In this document: piece by piece, positions 20,191 to 29,023 of the stretch
Layout of the letters: every line of letters starts with the position of its first letter
How positions within the stretch are numbered: the stretch's first letter is position 1
NCBI RefSeq assembly: GCF_000819565.1
Contig: NZ_CP004393.1
Span: 1,178,001-1,242,000 of the forward strand
Direction: 5' to 3'
Source: Celeribacter indicus
GTDB taxonomy: Bacteria > Pseudomonadota > Alphaproteobacteria > Rhodobacterales > Rhodobacteraceae
DNA: 64,000 bases
The notes under the pieces: model-generated
What the model saw: the letters and a program-made list of their open reading frames with translations, nothing else
Told to the model about the DNA's origin: nothing
Databases searched by the model: none
Made by a program: the position numbers and the translations under genes

Positions 20191-20964
20191 ATGAGCGACT
20201 GGAACCCGGCGAGATATGCGGAATTCACGGATCTGCGGCTGCGCCCCGCGCTCGATCTTCTCGGCGCGGTGGGCGAGGTGCCCGCGGGCGGCATCGTGGA
20301 TCTCGGATGCGGCGCGGGCGTGGTCGGACCCTTCCTTGCCGCCCGCTTTCCGGGGCGGGAGATCGTCGGCCTCGACAGTTCTCCGGCGATGCGCGAGCAG
20401 GCGCTCGAAACCGGCACCTATGCCGAGGTCGTGCTGGACGACATCGCGACCCATGATCTCGGCTCGGGGCTCGCGCTGATCTACGCCAATGCGGCGCTCC
20501 AGTGGGTGCCGGATCATCACGCGCTGCTGCCCCGGCTCGCGCAGGCGCTCGCCCCCGGCGGCTGGCTCGCGGTGCAGATGCCCTATCAGCACGATGCGCC
20601 CTCCCATGTGCTTGCCCGTGAGGCCGCGCACCGGCTCGCGCCCGAACGCTTCCCGGATACCGAGGCCGATCCCAATGTCCTGCCGCCGCGCGTCTGTTTC
20701 GGACTGCTGACCCCCTTCGGAGAGGCGCGCGTCTGGATGACGGAATACATGCAGCCGCTCGCCCCCGCGAAGGGGCATCCGGTCCGCCGCTTCACCCAGG
20801 CGACCTACCTGCGGCCCTATCTCGATCATTTCGAGGCGACCGGTCAGGCCGTGGCCTTTCTCGCCGCCTATGACAGCGCGCTCGGCGCGGCCTATCCGCT
20901 CGACGGGGCGGGACGGGCCTGGTTTCCCTTCCGGCGGCTTTTGCTCACCCTGCGCCGGTCCTGA
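20191..20964 (+). CDS. tam: Trans-aconitate 2-methyltransferase-like SAM methyltransferase
   Basis: The 257-residue protein starts [12 protein letters not shown], very like E. coli Tam. It shares motif [21 protein letters not shown], the [13 protein letters not shown] segment, and [21 protein letters not shown] with it. Tam methylates trans-aconitate, an inhibitor by-product of aconitase. The C-terminal region ([16 protein letters not shown]) also fits. The motif I variant GAGVVG replaces the common GPGNST, so the substrate could differ. A GGAGGCGATC ribosome-binding site precedes the ATG; the ftsH terminator lies just upstream. Confidence 0.8.
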   Translation: MSDWNPARYAEFTDLRLRPALDLLGAVGEVPAGGIVDLGCGAGVVGPFLAARFPGREIVGLDSSPAMREQALETGTYAEVVLDDIATHDLGSGLALIYANAALQWVPDHHALLPRLAQALAPGGWLAVQMPYQHDAPSHVLAREAAHRLAPERFPDTEADPNVLPPRVCFGLLTPFGEARVWMTEYMQPLAPAKGHPVRRFTQATYLRPYLDHFEATGQAVAFLAAYDSALGAAYPLDGAGRAWFPFRRLLLTLRRS

Positions 20965-21017
20965 CGCTTTCCCCGCGCCCCCGCGCATGGTAAACGCCTC
21001 GCGAAAGGATCGCCCTC

Positions 21018-21341
21018 TTGACCAATACGTCCCGTTACACGCCCCCCTCCGAGATCGCCACCATGACCGATCTGCGCGCGCAGATCGACCGGCTCGACAC
21101 GGAGATCGTCCGCCTTCTTGCGTTCCGGCAGGCGCATATCGACCGGGCGGCGGAGCTCAAGCCCGGCGAGGGCATGCCCGCCCGGATCGAGGCGCGGGTG
21201 CATGCGGTGCTCGACAATGTCGAGGCGAAGGCGCGGGAGGCGGGATTCGATCCCGCGCTCGCCCGTGGGATGTGGGCCGAGATGATCGAAGCCATGATCG
21301 CGCGCGAGGAAGCGGTGATCGGAACGGGAGAAGAGGAATGA
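21018..21341 (+). CDS. Chorismate mutase (AroQ class)
   Basis: Small all-helical chorismate mutases convert chorismate to prephenate for phenylalanine and tyrosine synthesis. The 107-residue protein has the expected first helix ([31 protein letters not shown]), with the active-site arginine in LRAQID and lysine in AELK, and a last helix [16 protein letters not shown]. The start is TTG at 21018 after AAAGGA; the ATG at 21063 is an alternative that would shorten it by 15 residues. The stop overlaps the folD start by four bases. Confidence 0.85.
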   Translation: MTNTSRYTPPSEIATMTDLRAQIDRLDTEIVRLLAFRQAHIDRAAELKPGEGMPARIEARVHAVLDNVEAKAREAGFDPALARGMWAEMIEAMIAREEAVIGTGEEE

Positions 21342-22240
21342 CGGCAACCCTGATCGACGGGACGGCCTTTGCCGCCACGGTGCGGGAAAAGGTCGCGGCG
21401 CATGTCGCGCGTCTGAAGGAGGTGCAGGGCGTCACCCCCGGCCTCGCCGTGGTTCTCGTCGGCGACGATCCGGCCTCGGAGGTCTATGTCCGCTCCAAGG
21501 GCAAGCAGACCGTCGGGGTCGGCATGAATTCCTACGAACACCGGCTGCCTGCCGAGACCTCGGAGACGGAATTGCTCGATCTCATCGCGCGGCTCAACGC
21601 GGACAAGGACGTGCACGGCATCCTCGTGCAGCTTCCGCTTCCGTCGCACCTGGACGAATCGCTCGTCATCAACGCGATCGACCCGGCGAAGGACGTGGAC
21701 GGCTTTCACATTTCGAACGTCGGGCGTCTGGGGACGGGGCAGAAGGCCATGGTGCCCTGCACGCCGCTCGGTTGTCTCATGATGCTGCGCGATCAGCTCG
21801 GCAACCTGTCGGGTCTGAACGCCGTGGTGATCGGGCGTTCGAACATCGTCGGCAAGCCGATGGCGCAGCTCCTCCTGGGCGACAGCTGCACGGTGACCAT
21901 CGCGCATTCGCGGACGAAGGATCTGCCGGATGTGGCGCGGCGCGCCGATATCCTCGTCGCCGCGGTGGGGCGGCCGAATTTCGTTCAGGGCGACTGGATC
22001 AAGCCGGGGGCGACGGTGATCGACGTGGGCATCAACCGCATTCCCGCCCCCGAGAAGGGCGAGGGGAAGACGCGGCTGGTGGGCGATGTCGATTTCGTCG
22101 CGGCGCGCGAGGTGGCCGGGGCGATCACGCCGGTTCCGGGCGGCGTCGGGCCGATGACCATCGCCTGCCTGCTCGCGAACACGCTCACCGCCTGTTGCCG
22201 CGCGCATGGCTTTGCCGAACCCGAAGGGCTGACAGCCTGA
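21338..22240 (+). CDS. folD: Bifunctional methylenetetrahydrofolate dehydrogenase/cyclohydrolase FolD
   Basis: FolD interconverts 5,10-methylene- and 10-formyl-tetrahydrofolate with NADP(H). The 300-residue protein shows [17 protein letters not shown], with the catalytic lysine near residue 56, then [19 protein letters not shown], the nucleotide-binding [15 protein letters not shown] near residue 168, and the C-terminal [18 protein letters not shown]. The ATG overlaps the chorismate mutase stop (ATGA), so the two form an operon. It converges on pdeM with a gap of only seven bases. Confidence 0.97.
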   Translation: MTATLIDGTAFAATVREKVAAHVARLKEVQGVTPGLAVVLVGDDPASEVYVRSKGKQTVGVGMNSYEHRLPAETSETELLDLIARLNADKDVHGILVQLPLPSHLDESLVINAIDPAKDVDGFHISNVGRLGTGQKAMVPCTPLGCLMMLRDQLGNLSGLNAVVIGRSNIVGKPMAQLLLGDSCTVTIAHSRTKDLPDVARRADILVAAVGRPNFVQGDWIKPGATVIDVGINRIPAPEKGEGKTRLVGDVDFVAAREVAGAITPVPGGVGPMTIACLLANTLTACCRAHGFAEPEGLTA

Positions 22241-22247
22241 GCCGGGC

Positions 22248-22910
22248 TCAGCGCGGCATCGGGAACAGGAGCGGGTGCGGACCGGTCAGCACGACCTTGG
22301 CACCCTCCCCGAACAGGGCCGATATGGCCGGGTCCGAGGTCCAGAGCCCGCCCGTATAGGCGCCGAAGGCCGGCAGGATCAGCCGCCGGGCATCGAGTGC
22401 GAAACAGGCGCGCGCGACCGCGCGGCCCGACAGCGCGATCCGTGCCTTCGGGTGGTAATGCCCGGTGATCTCGCCCGCGGCCCCGGCCTCCGCGATATGG
22501 CGGAAGGTGAGGGGGCCGACCCCGACCTCGTCGCGATGGCTGCCGCCGAGTTCCACCGGTCCGGCGTCGTGATTTCCCTCGATCCAGATCCAGTCCCGCC
22601 CGGCCTGCATCGCGGCGAGGCTGAGCCGTGCCGGCTCCGCCAGCGCATCGGCGGCGGCGAGATCGTCGAAACTGTCGCCGAGGCAGATCACCGTTTTCGG
22701 CGCGTAATGGCCGATCACGTCCCCGAGGCGGCCCAGCGTCTCCGCCGTGTCATAGGGCGGCAGCATCGTGCCGCCGCGCCGTGCGATGCGCTCTGATTTC
22801 CCCAGGTGCAGGTCCGACACGCAGAGGAGCCGTCGCGCCGGCCACCACAGGGCGCCCGAGCCGCACAGGTGCAGGACTTCGCCCGCGAAGGAGATCGCGA
22901 CCTGCCTCAT
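22248..22910 (-). CDS. pdeM: Ligase-associated DNA damage response endonuclease PdeM
   Basis: A calcineurin-like metallophosphoesterase of 220 residues. Metal-binding motifs are in order: SDLHLGKSE near residue 32 (D..H), LGDSFDD near 77, IEGNHDAGP near 111 and ITGHYHPKARI near 147. PdeM-type nucleases occur with the Lhr-like helicase, an ATP-dependent DNA ligase and an exonuclease in bacterial repair loci. Here the start overlaps the helicase stop by four bases, so the two are co-translated. No ligase or exonuclease gene is next to them. Confidence 0.9.
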   Translation of the reverse strand: MRQVAISFAGEVLHLCGSGALWWPARRLLCVSDLHLGKSERIARRGGTMLPPYDTAETLGRLGDVIGHYAPKTVICLGDSFDDLAAADALAEPARLSLAAMQAGRDWIWIEGNHDAGPVELGGSHRDEVGVGPLTFRHIAEAGAAGEITGHYHPKARIALSGRAVARACFALDARRLILPAFGAYTGGLWTSDPAISALFGEGAKVVLTGPHPLLFPMPR

Positions 22911-25315
22911 GTGAGCCCCGCCACCTCGAGCGCCCGCGCGGCCTCCGCGGCCAGCAGGCGTTCCGTCGCGGCGCCCTCGATGGGCACGCGCCCGACCTCG
23001 AGAAAGAGCGGCGCGGCAAGCGGGCTCACGCGGTCGAGCCGGAGGAAATCGACCTCCTCGGTGCGCGCCAGCATCTCCTCGATCCGGCCGAAGTCGACAA
23101 GCCCCTTGAGTGCCTCCTCGCGGGTGATGTCGAGCATCAGGTGGTCGGGATCGTGTTTCGTCAGCACGTCATAGAGGATGTCCGAGGAGATCGTCGTCTG
23201 GCGCCCGGATTTGCGCAGCCCCGGCAGGTTCCGCTCGATCAGCCCCGCGATGGTCGCGGAGGCCTTGAAGGTGCGTTTCATCACCGCGTTGCCCGAGAGC
23301 CAGCGGTCGAACCCCTCCGCGAGCGCCCGCGCATCGAGGAGCGGCGCGGGATCCTCGACCCGGTCGAGCCCCCAGATGAGGAGGGCGTAATCGGTGGAGA
23401 CGAAGCCCATCGGCGCAAGCCCTTCCTCCTCCATCCGCTTCGTGAGCATGAGGCCGAGCGTCTGCATCGCGTTGCGTCCGGCAAAGCCGTAGACGCAGAG
23501 ATGCTCGCGCCGGTCATGGGGAAAGCTCTCGATCAGCAGGCGATGGCGCGCGGGCAGGCGCGAGACCTCCGCCTGGAGCCTGAGCCAGTCGGCGGTGTGA
23601 GTAGGCAGGCGGGAGAAATCGCGCACCTCGAACATGTCGAGGATGCGGTGCGAGAGCTGCGTCGAGGTGGCGAATTTCGTGCCCATGAAGGTGGCGATCT
23701 TCGGCTTGTCCGCGGGGTTGCGGGTCACCTCGACCACCATCTCGCGCAGGCCCTCGTAGCGCACGACCTCGCCGCCCATCAGGAAGGTATCGCCGGGCGT
23801 GAGGGTGGAGGCGAAGCCTTCCTCGATCTCGCCGAGCGGCGCCCCGACCGCGCGGCCACGGCTCCTGAGCCTGACCTTGAGCTTGTCCGTCTCCATGATC
23901 GTGCCGAGGTTCATGCGGATGCGCTGGCTCGCGCGCGGATCGCGGAGCTGGTAGTTTTCCGGTGCGGTCTCCTTCAGCCGCTTCCACTGGTCGTAGGCGC
24001 GCAGCGCATAGCCGCCCGTGGCCACGAAATCGAGGCAGCGGTCGAATTCGGCGCGGGTGAGACCGGCATAGGGGCCAGCGGTGCGGATCTCGCTGTAGAG
24101 TTCGCCCGCGGTGAACGGTCCGGCGCAGGCGCGGATCAGGATATGCTGGCACAGCACGTCGCGCGGTCCCCTCGGCTGCGCTTCGCCGTCGAGTTCGCCC
24201 GCGCGCATGGCGTCGAGCGCGGCGACGCATTCGATCACCTCGAAGCGGTTGGCGGGGACGAGCCGGGCCTTGGAGGGGGCGTTGTAGCGGTGGTTCGCGC
24301 GGCCGATCCGCTGCACCAGGCGCTTGACGTTCTTCGGGGCGCCGACCTGGATCACCAGGTCCACATCGCCCCAGTCGATGCCGAGATCGAGCGAGCCCGT
24401 CGCGACCACCGCGCGCAGCCTTCCCTCCGTCATCGCGGCCTCGACCTTCTCGCGCTGTTCGCGGGCGAGCGCGCCGTGGTGGATGCCGACCGGCAGGCCG
24501 TCCTCATTGGCAAGCCAGAGATTATGAAAGAAAATCTCAGCCTGTGCGCGGGTGTTGTGGAAGATGAGCGTGGTTCTGTGGCGCTTCACCTCCTCGAGGA
24601 TGGCGGGGATCGCGTATTTCGCACCGCCGCCGGACCATGGCGGCAGCTCCTCGGTCTCGAGCATCGCGATGTCGGGGGGCGGGCCGGGGTCGGCGCGGAC
24701 GATCCGGGCGGGCGCAGGATGGGGGGCGAGGTAGCGGCCCATGGCGGGCACGTCCTCCACGGTCGCCGAGAGGCCGACGCGGCGCAGGCCGGGGCAGAGG
24801 GCTTCGAGCCGGGAGAGTGCGAGCATGAGTTGATCGCCGCGCTTGTTTTCGGCGAGCGCGTGGATCTCGTCCACGATGACGCGGGACAAGCCTCTGAAAA
24901 TACGGTTTGAATCCGGGTAGCTGACGAGCAGGGCGAGGCTTTCGGGCGTGGTCAGCAGAATATGCGGCGGATCGGCGCGCTGGCGGCGTTTCACCCCGGC
25001 TTTCGTGTCGCCGGTGCGGTCCTCCACCCGGATCGGCAGGCCCATCTCCCCGATCGGGGTCATGAGGTTGCGGCGGATGTCATTCGCAAGCGCCTTCAGC
25101 GGGGAGATGTAGAGAGTGTGCAAACCCTGATGCGTTCCCCCGGCGAGTTCGGCCAGAGATGGCAGGAATCCTGCAAGTGTCTTGCCGCCGCCGGTGGGCG
25201 CGACGAGGAGCAGGGCCTTCTCGTCGCGTGCCGAAAACATCTCTGCCTGATGCGGATGGACCTCCCAGCCGCGGGTGGCGAACCAGTCGTCGAAAAGGGG
25301 AGGGAGGGGACTCAT
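22907..25315 (-). CDS. Ligase-associated DNA damage response DEXH-box helicase (Lhr-like)
   Basis: A superfamily 2 helicase of 802 residues. Motif I is APTGGGKTLAGFLPSL near residue 40, motif II VDEIHALAENKRGDQL near 147, motif III SATVEDV, and the second RecA lobe has GSLDLGIDWGDVDLVIQ and QRIGRANHRY. The long C-terminal domain (from about residue 430) has the Lhr-core winged-helix and extension character. The length matches the short Lhr-like helicases that accompany PdeM. A near-consensus LexA box lies about 30 bases upstream, which would fit DNA-damage induction. Confidence 0.92.
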   Translation of the reverse strand: MSPLPPLFDDWFATRGWEVHPHQAEMFSARDEKALLLVAPTGGGKTLAGFLPSLAELAGGTHQGLHTLYISPLKALANDIRRNLMTPIGEMGLPIRVEDRTGDTKAGVKRRQRADPPHILLTTPESLALLVSYPDSNRIFRGLSRVIVDEIHALAENKRGDQLMLALSRLEALCPGLRRVGLSATVEDVPAMGRYLAPHPAPARIVRADPGPPPDIAMLETEELPPWSGGGAKYAIPAILEEVKRHRTTLIFHNTRAQAEIFFHNLWLANEDGLPVGIHHGALAREQREKVEAAMTEGRLRAVVATGSLDLGIDWGDVDLVIQVGAPKNVKRLVQRIGRANHRYNAPSKARLVPANRFEVIECVAALDAMRAGELDGEAQPRGPRDVLCQHILIRACAGPFTAGELYSEIRTAGPYAGLTRAEFDRCLDFVATGGYALRAYDQWKRLKETAPENYQLRDPRASQRIRMNLGTIMETDKLKVRLRSRGRAVGAPLGEIEEGFASTLTPGDTFLMGGEVVRYEGLREMVVEVTRNPADKPKIATFMGTKFATSTQLSHRILDMFEVRDFSRLPTHTADWLRLQAEVSRLPARHRLLIESFPHDRREHLCVYGFAGRNAMQTLGLMLTKRMEEEGLAPMGFVSTDYALLIWGLDRVEDPAPLLDARALAEGFDRWLSGNAVMKRTFKASATIAGLIERNLPGLRKSGRQTTISSDILYDVLTKHDPDHLMLDITREEALKGLVDFGRIEEMLARTEEVDFLRLDRVSPLAAPLFLEVGRVPIEGAATERLLAAEAARALEVAGLT

Positions 25316-25343
25316 GCGGCACAGTATAGAGCGCGGCCGCAGG

Positions 25344-25358
25344 AGAACAAAGGGCGAA
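25344..25358 (-). promoter_or_regulatory. Candidate LexA (SOS) box upstream of the helicase-pdeM operon
   Basis: On the plus strand GAAC, seven bases, GAAA; read on the minus strand TTTC-N7-GTTC. It matches seven of eight positions of the GTTC-N7-GTTC LexA repeat, about 30 bases upstream of the helicase start. The DNA-repair role of the operon makes SOS control reasonable. Confidence 0.45.
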
Positions 25359-25422
25359 AATCCGGCCGATATCCGGGGTTGGATTTGCGTCGGACTTCCG
25401 TCGGGCAGGCGACCGGCCCGGA

Positions 25423-26736
25423 TCAGTGGGCGAAATCGCTCTGCTCGACGAACATGTTGGCCCAGGCGCGGTCGATGAGGTCGGGGGTCATGCGGTAGGG
25501 AATGCCCTCGAAATCGCAGATCGACATCATCTGGTCGATCAGGAAGACCGGCTGATAATTCGCGAACGCATTGCCGATGGTCGGATACTTCCTTTTCAGC
25601 AGGTGCACGAGCGTGGCCTCGTCGAGCGGCATCCCCTTCTTGCGCGCGACCCTGGCGAAGATCTTGAGAAAGCCCTCCTGGTCCGGCCCGTCGATCCTGA
25701 TCTTGTAGAAGATCCGGCGCAGCGCGGCCTGGTCGAAGATCTGGTTGGGGTGGAAGTTGGTCGAGAAGATCACCAGCGTGTCGAAGGGCACCTCGAACTT
25801 CTCGCCGGATTGCAGGGCGAGGATGTCCTTGCTCTCCTCGAGCGGCACGATCCAGCGGTTGACGAGCTTTTGCGGCGGCTCCGCCTGGCGGCCGAGGTCG
25901 TCGACGATGAAGATCCCGCCGGTGGACTTGAGTTGCAGCGGCGCCTGATAGGTGCGGGCGGTCGGGTTGTAGACGAGGTCGAGCATGTCGAGCGACAGCT
26001 CCCCGCCGGTGACCACGGAGGGCCGTTCGCAGCGGACATAGCGGCGGTCGAAGCGGTTCGCGGTCTTCCGCAGCGCGGTTGCATCGTCCTCCGCCTCCTC
26101 GCGCCGCACATGCATGAGCGGATCGTAGACGGTGATGACCGAGCCGTTGTATTCGATCGCGCGGGGCACGTAGATGAGATCCCCGAGCGCGTCGCGGATG
26201 CCGTTGGAGATGGAGGATTTGCCGTTGCCCGGCGGGCCGTACATCAGGATGGAGCGGCCGGCGCCGACGGCGGGGCCGATCTGGTCGAGCAGCGCGGGCG
26301 GCAGGATGAGATGGCCCATGGCGCGCAGGAGCGCCTCGCGCGTGATCTTCATGTTGCGCACGGACTGGCGCCGGACCTGTTCGGCATAGCGTTCGAGCGG
26401 AACGGGCATGGCGCCGTAATATTCCGATTGCGAAAGCGCATCGAGGGCGCGCGCCTTGCCGGTGTCCGAGAGGCGGAAGCCCATTTCCGAGCCGGCCCCG
26501 GCATGCAGGGTGCCGGTCGCCTCGATCAGCCCCTGTTCGCGGGCGCGGTCCACGAGATCCTGCGTGCAGGCGACCGGGAGGCAGAGCACCTCAGACAGGC
26601 GGGAGACCTGTTCGTGATGGGTGCGGAACATCGTCTTGAGGAGGATGTCGCGCATCATCACCGGTGACAGCCCCGTCTCTTCGATCCGGCGGGGGACGGG
26701 CGGGGCGGTGACGTTCGGGATCACTGGCATGTTCAT
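25423..26736 (-). CDS. AAA-family ATPase of unknown function
   Basis: A 437-residue ATPase. Walker A GPPGNGKSSISNGIRDAL is near residue 170, Walker B GIFIVDDLGRQ near 275, and sensor FSTNFHPNQIFDQAALRRIFYKI near 325. An N-terminal region of about 130 residues includes a possible winged-helix segment (SRLSEVLCLPVACTQDLVDRAREQGLIE). I do not know its role. It sits beside the Tad pilus operon but is separated from it by a divergent membrane-protein gene, so a functional link is only a guess. ATG 26736 is chosen; ATG 26730 is an alternative, and the frame's earlier starts would run into the divergent gene. Confidence 0.8.
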   Translation of the reverse strand: MNMPVIPNVTAPPVPRRIEETGLSPVMMRDILLKTMFRTHHEQVSRLSEVLCLPVACTQDLVDRAREQGLIEATGTLHAGAGSEMGFRLSDTGKARALDALSQSEYYGAMPVPLERYAEQVRRQSVRNMKITREALLRAMGHLILPPALLDQIGPAVGAGRSILMYGPPGNGKSSISNGIRDALGDLIYVPRAIEYNGSVITVYDPLMHVRREEAEDDATALRKTANRFDRRYVRCERPSVVTGGELSLDMLDLVYNPTARTYQAPLQLKSTGGIFIVDDLGRQAEPPQKLVNRWIVPLEESKDILALQSGEKFEVPFDTLVIFSTNFHPNQIFDQAALRRIFYKIRIDGPDQEGFLKIFARVARKKGMPLDEATLVHLLKRKYPTIGNAFANYQPVFLIDQMMSICDFEGIPYRMTPDLIDRAWANMFVEQSDFAH

Positions 26737-26881
26737 GGCGGTTCCGATCCTTGCGCTTCTGCGGCGAAATGGGACGTATCCCGCGCCAGGAGGCACGATT
26801 TTCATGGTCAGAATGTGGCGAAGCTTTGCATTGTTCGGGATATCGCCATAGATTTGCGAAAAATCGAACGGGCGCACGGGC

Positions 26882-28513
26882 ATGAGCAGAATTTCTCCCG
26901 GCCGCTACGCGGTCTTTCTGGCGGTTTCCATCCTGGTCTTCGGCGCGGCGGGGCTCGCCAAGGGCGGGCTCTATATCGGGCGGCACGAGGGCGACACGGC
27001 GCATATGATCGAGATCGTGCTGCGGATGCTCGACGGGCAGGTGCCGCATCTCGATTTCTCCACGCCCATCGGGATCTTTGCCTTCCTGCCGGTGGTGGCG
27101 GTCGCGAAAGCCGGGCTGGGCCTCGGCCAGGCCTTTGTCGCCGGGCAGATCGTCGTCGCGGTGCTGCTCGCGCCCGCGATCTGGCGGGTCGGGATCTCGC
27201 GACTCACGGGGATCGCGGCCTGGGGCTACGGGCTCGTGTCGGTGGCGATGATCCTCGCGCTGGTGCATGGCGAGGACGTGGCCGCGCTGTCGGTGTCGAT
27301 GTATTACAACCGCTGGGCCTGGGCGGCGGCCTTTGCGGCGATCCTGCTCTCGCTGCTGCCGGCCGATCCGCGGCGCGAGGCGCCGGGGCTCGACGGGGTG
27401 TTCACGGGTGCGCTGCTTGCGGTGCTGGCGCTGGTCAAGCCGACCTTCTTCGTCGCCTTCGTGCTGCCGGTCGCGCTCGGCTTCATCCTGCGCGGGGCGT
27501 GGCGCAGCCTTGCGGCCGGGATCGTGACGGGGCTGGTGATCGCGGCGGCGATGGTGGCGCTTTACGGCGTCGATTTCTTCCCGGCCTATATCGCCGATCT
27601 CCTGTCGGTGACGCGGTCGGAGACGCGGGCGGCGCCCGGTGTGCCCTTCATGGAGATCCTGAACGGGCCGCGTTTCCTGATCGGGACGGTGGCGCTGCTG
27701 CTGTCGGTGATCGTGCTGCGCCAGTCGGGGCAGGGGCGGTCGGGTCTGCTCCTGCTGCTGTTCGCGCCGGGCTTTCTGTATGTCACCTACCAGAATTTCG
27801 GCAATGATCCGAAATGGCTGATGCTCCTCGCCGTCCTGCTGCTGGCGCATCGTCCGCCGCGGGGGATGCGGGTGCTGTTCAACGCGGATGCGCGAAATGC
27901 CTCCGCCGCGCTGGCGCTGGTGGCCTTCGCACTCGTCGCGCCGTCCTTCCAGAACATCGTGACGAGCCCCTTCCGGCACCTCGCGGAGGATACGGAAGGC
28001 TATGGCCTGCAATTCCCCGAGCGGGCGGAGACCTATGACATCTTCGTGCGGGTGCAGCGCACGCAGATGGTGCTCGCGCGCGAGGCGCTCGTCGACCGTT
28101 ACGCACAGCTTGCGCCCTATGTGACCGAGGACGCGCTGTTCGAGCCGGTCACCTTCCTTGGCGAGCGGCTGCCGCGCTGTACGCTCGATTCCGGGGACGG
28201 GGCGATGCACCGCTACATGGCCGACCGGCTGAAGGAGGTGCCGTTCAACTATCCGCCGGAGGCGCAGTTCTTCGTCGCCGATATCGCCTCCGCGATCTGG
28301 ATTCTCGGGGATTTCGCCCCGCTCGAGGGCGGGGCGCCGTGGTATTATTCGGGGGCGCCGGGGGTCGGCCATGCGGATGCGATCATCGTGCCGACCTGTC
28401 CGATCGCCCCGGAGGTGCAGCGCAATGCGCTCGCGGCGATCGAGGCGGCGGGGCTGACCCTGCGCCCGCCGCTGCGCGACGAGATGATGCTGGTCTATCC
28501 GGTGGTGAAGTGA
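26882..28513 (+). CDS. Polytopic membrane protein, possible GT-C-type glycosyltransferase
   Basis: Not assigned to a named family. The 543-residue protein has about ten hydrophobic segments in its first 340 residues, then a soluble C-terminal region of about 200 residues. After the first helix it has YIGRHEGDTAHMIEIVLRML and PHLDFSTPIG. An acidic motif in the first periplasmic loop followed by many helices and a soluble tail is the general plan of GT-C glycosyltransferases, which use polyprenyl-phosphate sugars; this is inference. It is divergent from the AAA ATPase (145-base gap) and converges on cpaA with 10 bases between stops. Confidence 0.65.
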   Translation: MSRISPGRYAVFLAVSILVFGAAGLAKGGLYIGRHEGDTAHMIEIVLRMLDGQVPHLDFSTPIGIFAFLPVVAVAKAGLGLGQAFVAGQIVVAVLLAPAIWRVGISRLTGIAAWGYGLVSVAMILALVHGEDVAALSVSMYYNRWAWAAAFAAILLSLLPADPRREAPGLDGVFTGALLAVLALVKPTFFVAFVLPVALGFILRGAWRSLAAGIVTGLVIAAAMVALYGVDFFPAYIADLLSVTRSETRAAPGVPFMEILNGPRFLIGTVALLLSVIVLRQSGQGRSGLLLLLFAPGFLYVTYQNFGNDPKWLMLLAVLLLAHRPPRGMRVLFNADARNASAALALVAFALVAPSFQNIVTSPFRHLAEDTEGYGLQFPERAETYDIFVRVQRTQMVLAREALVDRYAQLAPYVTEDALFEPVTFLGERLPRCTLDSGDGAMHRYMADRLKEVPFNYPPEAQFFVADIASAIWILGDFAPLEGGAPWYYSGAPGVGHADAIIVPTCPIAPEVQRNALAAIEAAGLTLRPPLRDEMMLVYPVVK

Positions 28514-28523
28514 GCCGCGCGGG

Positions 28524-29015
28524 TCAGAGCACGATGGCGAGGGCGAGGTAGCTCACCATCGTGCCGGCGAGTGCGAGGCCCATGGGGAATTTGTGGTGGT
28601 CCCAGGAGACCCAGTCGGGCGCCGCGCGGCGTATGGCGGGGAGGGCGCGCAGGGCGCGATGGGCGGCGAAGGCGCCGAGCAGGAAGACCGCGAAGAGCGT
28701 GAGCACGGCGGTGGCATCGGCCAGCGGGATGAAGAGGGACATGGCGGCGGCGAACTTGCCGTCGCCCGCGCCGACGCCGAGAAAGGCGAAGGCGAGCATG
28801 CCGAGGAGATACATCACGACGCCGTGGGAAAAGCCCCAGAGATACTGGTCGAACGGCAGGAGGAACGGACCCATCGCGACATAGACGAGCGCGAGCGCGA
28901 TCACGAGCGGGTTCGGCAGCTTCATCCGTTTCAGGTCGTTGAAGGCGGCGAGGAAGGAGACGAGCGCCACGGGCAGCAGGAACCAGGTCGCGGCGACCGG
29001 AGGGAGGGAGAGCAT
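28524..29015 (-). CDS. cpaA: Type IV prepilin peptidase of the Tad system (CpaA/TadV)
   Basis: This membrane aspartic protease cleaves the leader of the Flp prepilin. The 163-residue protein has the two catalytic aspartates: FNDLKRMKLPN near residue 27 and the GxGD motif in GVGAGDGKFAAAM near residue 85. It lacks the N-terminal methylase domain, as is usual for Tad-type peptidases. A GGGAGGGAGAGC ribosome-binding site precedes the ATG. It is the last gene of the minus-strand tad operon, eight bases after tadD. Confidence 0.9.
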   Translation of the reverse strand: MLSLPPVAATWFLLPVALVSFLAAFNDLKRMKLPNPLVIALALVYVAMGPFLLPFDQYLWGFSHGVVMYLLGMLAFAFLGVGAGDGKFAAAMSLFIPLADATAVLTLFAVFLLGAFAAHRALRALPAIRRAAPDWVSWDHHKFPMGLALAGTMVSYLALAIVL

Positions 29016-29023
29016 GGCGCGCT

